A stretch of 41,439 nucleotides of DNA from an uncultured Christensenellaceae bacterium (lineage in GTDB: Bacteria; Bacillota; Clostridia; Christensenellales; Borkfalkiaceae), in assembly GCA_910588465.1 (NCBI GenBank), contig CAJUOP010000008.1:1-41439 (forward strand), written 5' to 3'. The notes under the pieces are model-generated. The model was not told the DNA's origin. It worked only from the letters and a program-made list of their open reading frames with translations, and searched no databases. Both the position numbers and the translations under genes were made by a program. The stretch's first letter is position 1, and each line of letters opens with the position of its first letter. Of this stretch, positions 21,919 to 30,500 are shown piece after piece.

Positions 21919-22599
21919 ATGATTGTATCGGATAGCAGGGAGCACAGCTCCTACATTACTTATTTATATAATGCGATCGGCGGGGCGCTTGTTCGCGCGG
22001 GGGGAACGGGCGAGCTGATATTTGGGGAAGAGCGCGTGGCGCTGCGCCTGCACGCCAAGGAGAGCGCGGCGCTGTTTGCGGAAGCGCGCGAGCGGATCGC
22101 GGAGATCATCGGCATCGGCTACAAATACGAATTTTTAAACAAGCGCTTGCAGGTGTGTCTCTCCTCGCGGGAGAAAAAGCTGCTCTGCGCCGCGCTCATT
22201 GCCGCCGATTACGACGGAGACAAAACGTTTATCCGCCGCAAGGTGGGAAAGTCCGACGAATACGCCATCGACGGCTTTTATGCGTTCCGCTTCGGCTCCT
22301 TGCGGGAAAAGTGGGAGCGGATCGCGGAATATATTCCGGACGGCTTCGCCTCGGAGGACTTAAAAAAGTTCTGCGAATTTTTGGTGGGGGAGAGCAAGAG
22401 CAAAATTTATTTAAAGGGCAATACGGTGTTCGGCGAAAACTTTCTGCCCCTGCGCCGCAGCCGCCTTACGGGCGAGGAGGACCTCGAAACGGAGATCCTG
22501 CTTTCGGACGCGGGCTTCGTGTATTGCCTCGGCGACGTGGAAGATTCGGTGGGGGATTTTTTGCAAAAATATTACGCCGAGCGCGCGATTTTTTCTTGA
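21919..22599 (+). CDS. YtxC-like protein
   Basis: A 226-aa protein of weak similarity to the YtxC family; in Bacillus ytxC lies next to thrS, as here, which is the main support. Features include a beta-rich first third (GELIFGEERVALRLH) and a helical second half (LREKWERIAEYIPDG, FCEFLVGESKSKIYL) that fits the YtxC pattern. The start is unsure (ATG 21919, or GTG 21889 giving ten extra residues). Family members are described as sporulation-associated of unknown mechanism. Its stop codon overlaps the -35 box of the thrS promoter. Confidence 0.55.
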   Translation: MIVSDSREHSSYITYLYNAIGGALVRAGGTGELIFGEERVALRLHAKESAALFAEARERIAEIIGIGYKYEFLNKRLQVCLSSREKKLLCAALIAADYDGDKTFIRRKVGKSDEYAIDGFYAFRFGSLREKWERIAEYIPDGFASEDLKKFCEFLVGESKSKIYLKGNTVFGENFLPLRRSRLTGEEDLETEILLSDAGFVYCLGDVEDSVGDFLQKYYAERAIFS

Positions 22600-22624
22600 C
22601 AAAGATATAAAAAAGAATTATAAT
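22596..22624 (+). promoter_or_regulatory. thrS promoter
   Basis: TTGACA (22596-22601), exactly 17 bp, TATAAT (22619-22624): a perfect sigma-A consensus, directly upstream of the T-box leader. Confidence 0.9.
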
Positions 22625-22631
22625 GCAGTTA

Positions 22632-22835
22632 CGAAAGACAAGTAGCGTTCGTCATCTTTCCCCAGAGAGCGGTTTCCTCGGCTGAAAAAACCGCGTGAGA
22701 GGCGCTCGGCGAAACCGCTTTCGCGTTCTGTTTAACTGAAATGAAAGCGGTCGGAAACGACAATTAAGGTGGAACCGCGCAAGCCATTGCGTCCTTAAAC
22801 TTTCCCGAAATTCGGGCGTTTAAGGGCGTTATTTT
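22632..22835 (+). ncRNA. T-box riboswitch of thrS
   Basis: The T-box sequence TTAAGGTGGAACCGCG is at 22764-22779. It is followed by a terminator hairpin, CCTTAAAC (22793-22800) with GTTTAAGG (22818-22825) and an inner CCCGAA/TTCGGG stem, then TTATTTTT. The upstream part (22650-22750) holds Stem I-like pairings (GAGAGCGGTTT…AAACCGC). Uncharged tRNA-Thr would stabilise the antiterminator and allow thrS transcription. The specifier ACC codon lies in one of the AAACCGC segments, not placed with certainty. Confidence 0.9.
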
Positions 22836-22856
22836 TATGTTTTACGGCAAATATGA

Positions 22857-22879
22857 GGTATTATGCGTGGCATAATACC
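22857..22879. repeat. TATGYGTGRCATA dyad, copy upstream of thrS
   Basis: GGTATTATG-CGTGG-CATAATACC: a perfect 9-bp inverted repeat around 5 nt, between the T-box terminator and the thrS ribosome-binding site. The core recurs at 30473, 32472 and 41170. Confidence 0.75.
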
Positions 22880-22909
22880 CCTAAAAATACCTTTTTTAAG
22901 GAGGAGTTT

Positions 22910-24817
22910 ATGAAAATTGTATTAAAAAACGGGGACGGATTGGAGCTGAAAGCGAACGCCACCGCGTTCGAGGCGGCGCAGGCGATCTCGGAGGGGCTTG
23001 CGCGCGCGGCGGTCGCCGCAAAGGTAAACGGACGGCTTTGCGATTTAAGTGCGCCCTTAACGGAGGGCGACGCACTCGAAATCGTAACGGCGAAGGATCC
23101 CGAGGGGCTTCAGGTTTACCGCCATACTTGCGCGCACGTGCTGGCGCAGGCGCTGAAAACTGTTTATCCCACCTGTAAGCTTGCCATCGGTCCCGTCATC
23201 GACAACGGCTATTATTACGACGTCGACTTTAAAACGCCCATCACCATGGAGGACTTCGCCAAGGTGGAGGCGGAGATGAAAAAAATCATAAAGAGCAATC
23301 TTCCCATCGAGCGGTTTACGCTCCCGCGCGACGAGGCGATCGCGCTCATGAGCAAATTCCACGAAAATTACAAGGTGGAGCTGATTCAGGATCTGCCCGA
23401 GGGAGAGGAGATTTCCTTTTACCGCCAGGGCGCGTTCACCGATCTGTGCCGCGGACCGCACCTTCCCTCCACGGGAAAAATCAAGGCGTTCAAGCTGGTT
23501 TCCATTGCGGGCGCGTATTGGCGCGGGGACGAAAAGAAGAAGATGCTCACCCGTATTTACGGCACGGCGTTCGCCAAAAAAGAGGAGATGGACGAATATT
23601 TCACCATGCTCGAAGAGGCGAAAAAGCGCGACCACGTAAAGCTCGGCAGGGAGTTAAAGCTCTTTACGCTGCTGAACGAGGGCAAGGGCTTTCCCTTCTT
23701 TCTGCCCAACGGCATGGTGCTGAAAAACGCGCTGGTAGACTATTGGCGGCAGATTCACCGTCGCGAAGGCTACGTGGAAATTCAGTCGCCGATTATTTTA
23801 AACCGTTCTCTCTGGGAAACCTCGGGGCACTGGGACCATTACAAAGAGAATATGTATACGCTTAAAATCGACGAAGAGGACTGCGCGGTAAAGCCCATGA
23901 ACTGCCCCGGAAGTCTGCTCGTTTATAAGACCTCGCCGCACAGCTATAAGGATCTGCCCATCCGCATGGGCGAGCTTGGGCTGGTGCACCGCCACGAAAA
24001 GAGCGGACAGCTGCACGGACTCATGCGCGTGCGCTGCTTCACGCAGGACGACGCGCACATCTTTATGACGCCCGAGCAGATCGAGGGCGAAATCGAAAAC
24101 GTCGTCCGCCTGATCGACGAGGTGTACACGCTCTTCGGCTTTAAATACCGCGTAGAGCTTTCCACCCGCCCCGAAAACAGCATGGGCAGCGACGAGGACT
24201 GGGAAAACGCCACTGCCGCGCTGAAAAATGCGCTCGACAAAATGCACCTTAACTACGAGGTGAACGAGGGCGACGGCGCGTTTTACGGACCGAAAATCGA
24301 CTTTCATTTGCAGGACAGCATCGGCAGAACGTGGCAGTGCGGCACCATCCAGCTTGACTTCCAGCTGCCCCAGCGCTTCGATATCGAATACGTGGGCGAG
24401 GACGGACAGAAGCACCGCCCGATCATGATCCACCGCGTGGCGTTCGGCTCAATCGAGCGGTTTATCGGCATTTTAATCGAGCACTTCGCGGGCAAGTTCC
24501 CCGTGTGGCTCGCGCCCGAGCAGGTAAAGGTGCTTCCCGTGACCGACCGCGCGGCGGAATACGCCGGAAAGCTGGTTGCGGAAATGAGCGCGAAGGGGCT
24601 GCGCGCTTCGGCGGATCTGCGCAAAGAAAAAATCGGCAGAAAGATTCTCGACGCCGAGTTGGAGAAGGTGCCCTATAAGCTGATCGTCGGCGATAAGGAG
24701 ATGGAAAACGGCACGGTTTCCGTCCGCCGCCGCGGCGAGGGCGACGTGGGCGAAATGGAAAAGGAAAGGTTTATTTCGCTGGTTTTTGACGACGCGGAGA
24801 GCAAACGTATTTTTTAA
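22910..24817 (+). CDS. thrS: Threonyl-tRNA synthetase
   Basis: A class II enzyme of 635 aa charging tRNA-Thr. N-terminal TGS domain (about 1-62), editing domain with HTCAHVLAQAL (about 70-80) and its later Cys (DLCRGPHLP), catalytic core with PMNCPGSLLVY (Cys zinc ligand), the motif 2 loop HEKSGQLHGLMRVRCFTQDDAH, and HRVAFGSIERFIGILIEH (motif 3), then the anticodon-binding domain. ATG 22910 follows AAGGAGGA; an upstream in-frame ATG at 22853 is inside the dyad region and unlikely. Controlled by the T-box. Confidence 0.97.
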   Translation: MKIVLKNGDGLELKANATAFEAAQAISEGLARAAVAAKVNGRLCDLSAPLTEGDALEIVTAKDPEGLQVYRHTCAHVLAQALKTVYPTCKLAIGPVIDNGYYYDVDFKTPITMEDFAKVEAEMKKIIKSNLPIERFTLPRDEAIALMSKFHENYKVELIQDLPEGEEISFYRQGAFTDLCRGPHLPSTGKIKAFKLVSIAGAYWRGDEKKKMLTRIYGTAFAKKEEMDEYFTMLEEAKKRDHVKLGRELKLFTLLNEGKGFPFFLPNGMVLKNALVDYWRQIHRREGYVEIQSPIILNRSLWETSGHWDHYKENMYTLKIDEEDCAVKPMNCPGSLLVYKTSPHSYKDLPIRMGELGLVHRHEKSGQLHGLMRVRCFTQDDAHIFMTPEQIEGEIENVVRLIDEVYTLFGFKYRVELSTRPENSMGSDEDWENATAALKNALDKMHLNYEVNEGDGAFYGPKIDFHLQDSIGRTWQCGTIQLDFQLPQRFDIEYVGEDGQKHRPIMIHRVAFGSIERFIGILIEHFAGKFPVWLAPEQVKVLPVTDRAAEYAGKLVAEMSAKGLRASADLRKEKIGRKILDAELEKVPYKLIVGDKEMENGTVSVRRRGEGDVGEMEKERFISLVFDDAESKRIF

Positions 24818-24825
24818 ACAATGTA

Positions 24826-24851
24826 AAAACCGCCCTTCGGGGCGGTTTTTT
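24826..24851 (+). terminator. Terminator of thrS
   Basis: AAAACCGCCC-TTCG-GGGCGGTTTTTT: 6-10 bp stem with a stable TTCG loop and T-run, 9 bp after the stop. Confidence 0.93.
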
Positions 24852-24884
24852 GCTTTAAAAAATCGTTTGCGGCGCATTCGGGGG

Positions 24885-24913
24885 TTGACAAAACTTTGCG
24901 GATTTCCTATAAT
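24885..24913 (+). promoter_or_regulatory. Promoter of the nucleotidyltransferase operon
   Basis: TTGACA (24885-24890), 17 bp, TATAAT (24908-24913), 18 bp upstream of the GTG start. It probably drives the run of genes through nnr. Confidence 0.88.
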
Positions 24914-24931
24914 AATAGATAGAGGGAAATT

Positions 24932-26143
24932 GTGGAATACGAAAGACTGTTAAAAGAAAACGGACAGGGTCATCTGTGGGAGCATTATCTGTCGCTTTCC
25001 GCGCGGGAGAAAGAAGCTTTTTCGGCTCAGCTTGCGCAGATAGACTGGCAAACGTTCGCCCGTTCGGGCAAAGAGCCGCCGCGGAGCGGGGAGATCTCGC
25101 CCATCGAGGGCTGCGCGCGGGCGGACGCGGAAGCACGCAGGGAAGAATATTTTAAAATCGGCAAAGAGGCGCTGCGGGGCGGAAAGCTCGCATGCGTCAT
25201 GCTGGCGGGCGGTCAGGGCACCCGTCTCGGCTCGTCGTCGCCCAAGGGCGCGTACGATTTGGGGATTACCCGTCCCGTGTATATCTTCGAACGGCAGATT
25301 GCAAACCTGCTCGAGACTTGCTCGGCGTGCGGCTGCTTCGTGCCGCTGTGCATTATGACGAGCACGGAGAACGACGAAGAGACGCGGGCGTTTTTGCACG
25401 GACACGCATTTTTCGGCTATCCCGAACGCTACGTGCGCTTTTTCGTGCAGGATATGGCGCCCTGTACCGATTTGGAGGGAAAAATCATCTTAGAGGCGCG
25501 GGGTAAGCTCGCGCTTTCGCCCAACGGGAACGGCGGGTGGTATTCCTCGCTCGTTCGGGCGGAATTGCTGCGCGACGAACTGCTTTCGGCGGCGGAGTGG
25601 TTTAACGTGTTTGCGGTGGACAACGTGCTGCAACGCATCGCGGACCCCGTCTTTTTGGGTGCGACGATATCGAGCGGAAGAAGGTGCGGGGCGAAGGTGG
25701 TAAGAAAGACCTGTCCCGAAGAGCGCGTGGGCGTGCTCTGTCTGCGCGGGGGCAAGCCAGACGTGGTGGAGTATTACGAAATCGACCCCGCGACCGCGGC
25801 GTTAAAGGACGGGCGGGGCGGGCTGCTCTATCCGTACGGGGTCATTTTAAACTACCTGTTTCGGGCGGATTCGCTCGGAGAAATGCTCTCGTGCGAGTTT
25901 CCGCTGCATAAGGCGAAAAAGCGCGTGCCCTATCTGGGCGAGGACGGCGAAACGGTGATTCCCGATAAGGAAAACGCCTACAAGTCGGAAACGCTCATTC
26001 TGGATATGGTGCGGCTGGCGGGGAGCTGTTTGCCCTTCGAGGTGGAGCGCGAGCGGGAATTCGCCCCCGTCAAGAACAGAACGGGCACGGACAGCGCGGA
26101 GAGCGCGCGGGAGCTGTTAAAACGCAACGGAGTGGAATTGTAA
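24932..26143 (+). CDS. UDPGP-family nucleotidyltransferase (UDP-sugar pyrophosphorylase)
   Basis: A 403-aa enzyme of the UTP:sugar-1-phosphate uridylyltransferase family. The nucleotide-binding motif LAGGQGTRLGSSSPKGAYDL (about 91-110) and the substrate-loop features PNGNGGWYSSLVRAEL and FAVDNVLQRIADPVFLG are those of UDP-GlcNAc/UDP-glucose pyrophosphorylases of the eukaryotic type that also occur in clostridia. It makes a UDP-sugar for cell-wall or polysaccharide synthesis; GlcNAc-1-P versus Glc-1-P cannot be decided. GTG start with AGAGGGA upstream. Its stop overlaps the next start (TAATG). Confidence 0.88.
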   Translation: MEYERLLKENGQGHLWEHYLSLSAREKEAFSAQLAQIDWQTFARSGKEPPRSGEISPIEGCARADAEARREEYFKIGKEALRGGKLACVMLAGGQGTRLGSSSPKGAYDLGITRPVYIFERQIANLLETCSACGCFVPLCIMTSTENDEETRAFLHGHAFFGYPERYVRFFVQDMAPCTDLEGKIILEARGKLALSPNGNGGWYSSLVRAELLRDELLSAAEWFNVFAVDNVLQRIADPVFLGATISSGRRCGAKVVRKTCPEERVGVLCLRGGKPDVVEYYEIDPATAALKDGRGGLLYPYGVILNYLFRADSLGEMLSCEFPLHKAKKRVPYLGEDGETVIPDKENAYKSETLILDMVRLAGSCLPFEVEREREFAPVKNRTGTDSAESARELLKRNGVEL

Positions 26144-26487
26144 TGAAAGAGGCGATCGGGGAGATCGGCAAATTTGCCGAGGGGCTGGCGCAGATCAATA
26201 AAACGATGGCGGAGCTGTTTCGCACGGGGAATATCGAGCTGTTTTCCGAGCTGAACAGAGAGATCGCGGAGCTGTATCGAATTCAGCACGCAAACGAAAA
26301 TCCCGTGCTGCGCGCGGTCGATTCGGAGTGCGCGGTAATTTATCGCAATTTCGATATGATTGTGGCGGTGCTGCGTACGGTAGACAGCGGCGAAATCGAC
26401 GCGTGCACGCAAAAATCGCTGAACAGACTGCTGCATAATATCGATACGGCGGTCGTGGGGATCGCCAGGGCGATGGAATTGATTTAA
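26143..26487 (+). CDS. Small helical protein coupled to the nucleotidyltransferase
   Basis: A 114-aa soluble, mostly helical protein (MKEAIGEIGKFAEGLAQINKTMAEL…, ending VVGIARAMELI). It starts within the stop of the preceding gene (TAATG), so the two are translationally coupled and possibly functionally linked. The pattern of repeated heptad-like helices suggests a helical bundle or dimer. No family is recognised with confidence. Confidence 0.6.
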   Translation: MKEAIGEIGKFAEGLAQINKTMAELFRTGNIELFSELNREIAELYRIQHANENPVLRAVDSECAVIYRNFDMIVAVLRTVDSGEIDACTQKSLNRLLHNIDTAVVGIARAMELI

Positions 26488-26509
26488 ACGATACGGAAGA
26501 ATACGGATT

Positions 26510-27661
26510 ATGGCAAGAAAAAACGGTTATCGGAAGGCGGCGAAGCGCGCCGCGCACGAGGCGGAGCAGGCGGCGAAAAAGAATCCGAAGGTCTTTTTTG
26601 CGGTTGTGGCGTTTTTGCTGGTCGCGCTGCTCATCGCGGGCGCGTGCTGGTATTTTTTCATTTATAAGCGCAAGGCGAAGCCTGTTCAGACGGGAGAACT
26701 CTCCATTCACTTTCTGGAACTCGGGAACAAATATGCGGGTGACTGCACGCTGATTAAAGTGGGCGATACCGAAGTTTTGATAGACGCGGGCTCGCGGCAG
26801 GGCTCCGCGGCGACGATCGTGCCCTATTTGCGGCAATACTGTACGGACGGGGTTTTGGAATACGTCATCGCGACCCATGCCGATCAGGACCATATCGCGG
26901 CGTTCGTGGGGACGAAGGACGCCCCCGGCGTGTTCGAAAGCTTCGAGTGTAAAACGATCATCGACTTTCCGCTTACGGATAAGACGACGCAGATTTACCG
27001 CTCTTACTGCGAAAAGCGCGACGCGGAGGTGGCGGCGGGCGCGGTGCATTATACCGCGTTGCAATGCTGGAACGGGACGGACGGCGCCCAAAGGAGCTAT
27101 GCGCTCTCCGAGGGTGTGAGCATGAACATTTTATACAACTATTATTACGAACACCGTTCGTCGGACGAGAACAACTATTCGGTGTGCACGCTGTTCACGC
27201 AAGGGACGTACAATTACCTGTTTACGGGCGATCTGGAAAAGGAGGGGGAGGAATATCTGGTGCAGTACAATTCTCTTCCCGAGTGCAAGCTCTTTAAGGG
27301 CGGGCACCACGGCAGCCGAACCTCGAGCACGGAAAAGCTGCTGTCGGTGATCCGTCCCGAGACGGTTTGCGTATGCTGCTGCGCGGGCGCGCCCGAATAT
27401 ACGACAAATCCGAATAACATGTTTCCCACGCAGGAGATGATCGACCGCGTGGGGAAATATACCGATAAAATTTACGTCACTTCGCTTGCGACGAACGTCG
27501 TGATTTCCGAAAAATCCGAATCTTGGGAGTTTACTTCCATGAACGGGAATATCGTCGTAAAATCGGACGGCATTGCGTTTACCGTAACGGGAAGCAACAA
27601 CTCCGCCGTTTTAAAGGACACGGAATGGTTTATAAAAAACCGTACGTGGAACGGGGTGTAG
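26510..27661 (+). CDS. Membrane-anchored metallo-beta-lactamase-fold hydrolase, ComEC-like
   Basis: A 383-aa protein with a basic N-terminus and one transmembrane helix (about 27-51, VFFAVVAFLLVALLIAGACWYFF), then a metallo-beta-lactamase domain outside the membrane. Metal motifs are THADQDHIAAF (about 121-131), FTGDLEKEGEEYL and KGGHHGSRTSS (about 264-274), as in the C-terminal domain of the DNA-uptake protein ComEC and its stand-alone homologues. It lacks ComEC's membrane channel, so it is a separate hydrolase, perhaps acting on DNA or another phosphodiester outside the cell. The function is inferred from the fold. Confidence 0.82.
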   Translation: MARKNGYRKAAKRAAHEAEQAAKKNPKVFFAVVAFLLVALLIAGACWYFFIYKRKAKPVQTGELSIHFLELGNKYAGDCTLIKVGDTEVLIDAGSRQGSAATIVPYLRQYCTDGVLEYVIATHADQDHIAAFVGTKDAPGVFESFECKTIIDFPLTDKTTQIYRSYCEKRDAEVAAGAVHYTALQCWNGTDGAQRSYALSEGVSMNILYNYYYEHRSSDENNYSVCTLFTQGTYNYLFTGDLEKEGEEYLVQYNSLPECKLFKGGHHGSRTSSTEKLLSVIRPETVCVCCCAGAPEYTTNPNNMFPTQEMIDRVGKYTDKIYVTSLATNVVISEKSESWEFTSMNGNIVVKSDGIAFTVTGSNNSAVLKDTEWFIKNRTWNGV

Positions 27662-27663
27662 CG

Positions 27664-28275
27664 GTGGCGGAAATTACGGCGATCACGCCGCAGAAAAAGG
27701 ACAGGACGCGCTGCAATATCGAGGTGGACGGCAGATTTTATTGCGGCATGAAGCTCGAAACGGTAATGAAAAACCGTTTAAAGGCGGGGCAGACGGTTTG
27801 CGCGGACGAGCTTTCGCGGATGCAGCAGGAAAGCGAAAAGACGACCGCGTTCGATAAAGCGCTCACGCACATCACCGCGACCGCCAAGACCGAGCGGGAG
27901 GTGCGCCTGTTTCTGCAAAAAAAGGGCTATCTGGGCGACGTGTGCGACTACGTGGTCGACAAAATGAAAGAATACGGCTTTCTGGACGACGGAGAATACG
28001 CCAGGGCTTATGTAAAGAGCGCCTGCAAGGACAAGGGGCGGCTGCTCATCGCGTTAAAGTTAAAGCAAAAGGGAGTTTCGGACGAGGAGACGGAGGCGGC
28101 GCTCGACTGTCTGGAAAACGAATCGGAGAGCGCGAAGAGGGTGCTGGAAAAATATCTGCGCGGAAAGGAGCGCGACGCCAAAACGCTGCAAAAGGCGTAC
28201 GCGCATCTGCTGTCCAGAGGATACGATTACGATACGGCGAAAGCCGCGCTTTCGGAGCTGCGCGATGAGGATTGA
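27664..28275 (+). CDS. recX: Regulatory protein RecX
   Basis: A 203-aa protein that modulates RecA filaments. The N-terminus AEITAITPQKKDRTRCNIEVDGRFY matches the clostridial/Bacillus RecX layout, and the helical repeats follow with AFDKALTHITATAKTEREVRLFLQKKGY, DKMKEYGFLDDGEYARAYVKSA and LKLKQKGVSDEETEAALD. GTG 27664, just after the previous stop, gives the natural N-terminus; ATG 27625 would overlap the hydrolase gene and adds unrelated residues. Overlaps birA by 11 bp. Confidence 0.88.
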   Translation: MAEITAITPQKKDRTRCNIEVDGRFYCGMKLETVMKNRLKAGQTVCADELSRMQQESEKTTAFDKALTHITATAKTEREVRLFLQKKGYLGDVCDYVVDKMKEYGFLDDGEYARAYVKSACKDKGRLLIALKLKQKGVSDEETEAALDCLENESESAKRVLEKYLRGKERDAKTLQKAYAHLLSRGYDYDTAKAALSELRDED

Positions 28276-28957
28276 GCAAATTTCCGTAACCGATTCCACG
28301 AACGAATACGTAAAGCGCTATCTCGGCGGCGGAGAGGACGTCATCGTCTGCGCGCGGCGGCAGACGGGCGGCAAGGGCACCAAGGGCAGAAGCTTTTCCT
28401 CGTGCGAGGGGGGCGTATATCTTTCGGTGCTGAACTTTTACCGCGATTTTCCCGCGGAGCACGCTTTTCGTATCATGACGCATTCCGCCGTGGCGGTGTG
28501 CCGTACGGCGTGCGCATTCGGCGTTTCGCCGCAGATCAAGTGGGCGAACGACGTATACGTAAACGGCAAAAAGCTTTGCGGGATTTTAATCGAAAACGGC
28601 TTCGGCGGCGGCAAGGTGCTTTGGAGCATTACGGGAATCGGCGTAAACGTAAACAATCCGCTTGACGGGTTGGAAAATATCGCAATCGGGCTTTCGCAGG
28701 CGGCGGGGCGCACGCTGAGCGAGGACGCCGTGCGGGAAGAGCTGATCGCAAATCTGCAAAAGAGCGACTCGTTTGACGACTATCTTTCCTTCGTTTCCTT
28801 TTTAGGCACGGAGGTGACGATCGTCGAGGGGGAGCGGAGCTATCGCGCCGTCGCCCGTCGGATTTTGGAGGACGGGCGGCTGGAAGTGGAGGAGCGGGGG
28901 AATCTCCGCGCGCTTTCGGCGGCGGAAATCAAACTGAAATTACGGGAAGGGGACTGA
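28265..28957 (+). CDS. birA: Biotin-protein ligase (monofunctional)
   Basis: A 230-aa enzyme that attaches biotin to acyl carriers such as biotin carboxyl carrier protein. The biotinyl-AMP motif is QTGGKGTKGRSFSS (normally GRGRxGRxW), and KWANDVYVNGKKLCGILIEN is the ligase signature; a small SH3-like C-terminal domain (FLGTEVTIVEGERSYRAVARRI) is present. The N-terminal DNA-binding domain of bifunctional BirA is absent, so it is not a repressor. Overlap with recX by 11 bp. Confidence 0.92.
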   Translation: MRIEQISVTDSTNEYVKRYLGGGEDVIVCARRQTGGKGTKGRSFSSCEGGVYLSVLNFYRDFPAEHAFRIMTHSAVAVCRTACAFGVSPQIKWANDVYVNGKKLCGILIENGFGGGKVLWSITGIGVNVNNPLDGLENIAIGLSQAAGRTLSEDAVREELIANLQKSDSFDDYLSFVSFLGTEVTIVEGERSYRAVARRILEDGRLEVEERGNLRALSAAEIKLKLREGD

Positions 28958-28973
28958 TCCCGAAGGAGATTTT

Positions 28974-30413
28974 ATGAAGCGTTCTTATACCAACGCGCAG
29001 GTGCGCGACGCGGAACGGAAAATTCAGACGGCGGGAACGCCCGTGCACGTGCTGATGGAGCGTGCGGGGGAAAAGCTCGCCGAAAAGACGGCGGCGGCAA
29101 TGGAGCGGCTGGGGATCGACGACGTGCTCTTCGTCTGCGGCGGCGGAAACAACGGCGGCGACGGCTTCGTGGCGGCGCGCCTGCTGGCGGAAAAGGGCAA
29201 GGAGGTTTCCGTGCTCTGTCCGGATGAGAAGTTTTCGGCGGACTGCTCGCGCGCGAAATACCGCTATAAGGGCGAGGTGCTGGGCAGGATCCCCCGCAGA
29301 AGATACGCCCTGATCGTGGACTGCGTGCTGGGCACGGGGCTTTCCCGTGCGCCCGAGGGCAACGCCGCGACGCTCGTCCGATTTATCAACGGCAGCGGCG
29401 CTTACGTGATCAGCGCGGATATCCCCAGCGGACTCTCAGAAAACGGAGTTGCGCTCTCTCCCTGCGTGCACGCGGACGAAACGCTTTGCATGGGGCTGAT
29501 GAAAAACGCGCTCGTGCTTGCGGACGGCGCGGATACGGCGGGGGAAGTGGAGGTGGCGCAAATCGGCGTTTCCTCCATGGAGTCGGGCGCGGAGATTTGG
29601 GAGCGGGCGGACGTTAAGGCGTTCTTTCCCAAAAAGCACAGCAACGTAAACAAAGGGATGTTCGGCAAAGCCGCGATATGGGCGCAGGGCGCGCTTTCGG
29701 GCGCGGGCTATCTGGCTGCGGGCGCCTGCTTAAAGTCAGGCGCGGGCTACACGTTCCTTTCCGTAAGAGAGGAGTGCGCGCCGTTTGCGGCGTGCAAATA
29801 CCCCGCGTGCGTGGTAAAGACGATGGATACGGAAGCACTGCTCGGCTGCGATTCGATCGCGCTGGGCATGGGCGCGGGCGTGAGCGAGGAGCTGTATGCT
29901 CTGATCAGGGAGCTGCTTTCGTCGTTTACGGGCACGCTGGTGCTGGACGCCGACGCGCTGAATACGCTCGCTGCGTTCGGCACGGACGCTTTAAAGAAAA
30001 AGTCCTGCGACGTAATACTGACGCCTCACCCCAAGGAGTTTGCCCGCCTCGTCGGCAAAAACGCGAAGGACGTTTTGGAAAATCCCGTTCTGTCCGCGCA
30101 GGAGTTTGCGAGAAAGTACGGCGTGATCCTTGTTCTGAAAAACAACCGCTCGGTCATTTCGGACGGGCGGCGCACCGCGATCAATACGACGGGCTCGCCC
30201 GCGCTTGCTAAAGGGGGGAGCGGAGATTTACTTTCCGGCTTTTTGGCGGGCACCTGCGCGCGGGGGATCCCGCCCTACGAGGCGGCTTGCGTCGCAGCCT
30301 ATGCGGCGGGGCTTGCGGGCGAAATCGCGGCGGAGGAAATGGGCGAATACGCCCCCGACGCAACCGACGTCATCGCTTATCTGCCCGCCGCGTTAAAGCG
30401 CATTGCCGAGTAA
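28974..30413 (+). CDS. nnr: Bifunctional NAD(P)HX epimerase/dehydratase
   Basis: A 479-aa repair enzyme that restores damaged NAD(P)H hydrates. The N-terminal YjeF-N epimerase domain (about 1-210) has FVCGGGNNGGDGFVAARLL; the C-terminal dehydratase domain (about 215-479) has NKGMFGKAAIWAQG, SIALGMGAGVS, LDADALNTLA, LTPHPKEFARL and the end motif GSPALAKGGSGDLLSGFLAG. The two-domain fusion is usual. It has GGAGAT as ribosome-binding site and is the last gene before a strong terminator. Confidence 0.95.
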   Translation: MKRSYTNAQVRDAERKIQTAGTPVHVLMERAGEKLAEKTAAAMERLGIDDVLFVCGGGNNGGDGFVAARLLAEKGKEVSVLCPDEKFSADCSRAKYRYKGEVLGRIPRRRYALIVDCVLGTGLSRAPEGNAATLVRFINGSGAYVISADIPSGLSENGVALSPCVHADETLCMGLMKNALVLADGADTAGEVEVAQIGVSSMESGAEIWERADVKAFFPKKHSNVNKGMFGKAAIWAQGALSGAGYLAAGACLKSGAGYTFLSVREECAPFAACKYPACVVKTMDTEALLGCDSIALGMGAGVSEELYALIRELLSSFTGTLVLDADALNTLAAFGTDALKKKSCDVILTPHPKEFARLVGKNAKDVLENPVLSAQEFARKYGVILVLKNNRSVISDGRRTAINTTGSPALAKGGSGDLLSGFLAGTCARGIPPYEAACVAAYAAGLAGEIAAEEMGEYAPDATDVIAYLPAALKRIAE

Positions 30414-30430
30414 TATTTTCAATAAATTAT

Positions 30431-30460
30431 AATAAACGCCCTGCATTCGGGGCGTTTATT
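30431..30460 (+). terminator. Terminator of nnr
   Basis: AATAAACGCCC and its complement GGGGCGTTTATT around a 7-nt loop, a stem of about 11 bp followed by GCTTAAAAA; A-rich on the 5' side, so possibly bidirectional. Confidence 0.75.
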
Positions 30461-30472
30461 GCTTAAAAATAG

Positions 30473-30489
30473 TACTATGTCACACATAA
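30473..30489. repeat. TATGYGTGRCATA dyad, copy after nnr
   Basis: TACTATG-TCACA-CATAAA; the reverse complement reads TTTATGTGTGACATAGTA, the same core as at 22857 and 41170. Confidence 0.6.
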
Positions 30490-30500
30490 ACGGCTTATTT

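Noticed and set aside
22853..22909. Upstream start for thrS
   Set aside because: It falls in the dyad between the T-box terminator and a strong ribosome-binding site placed for ATG 22910.
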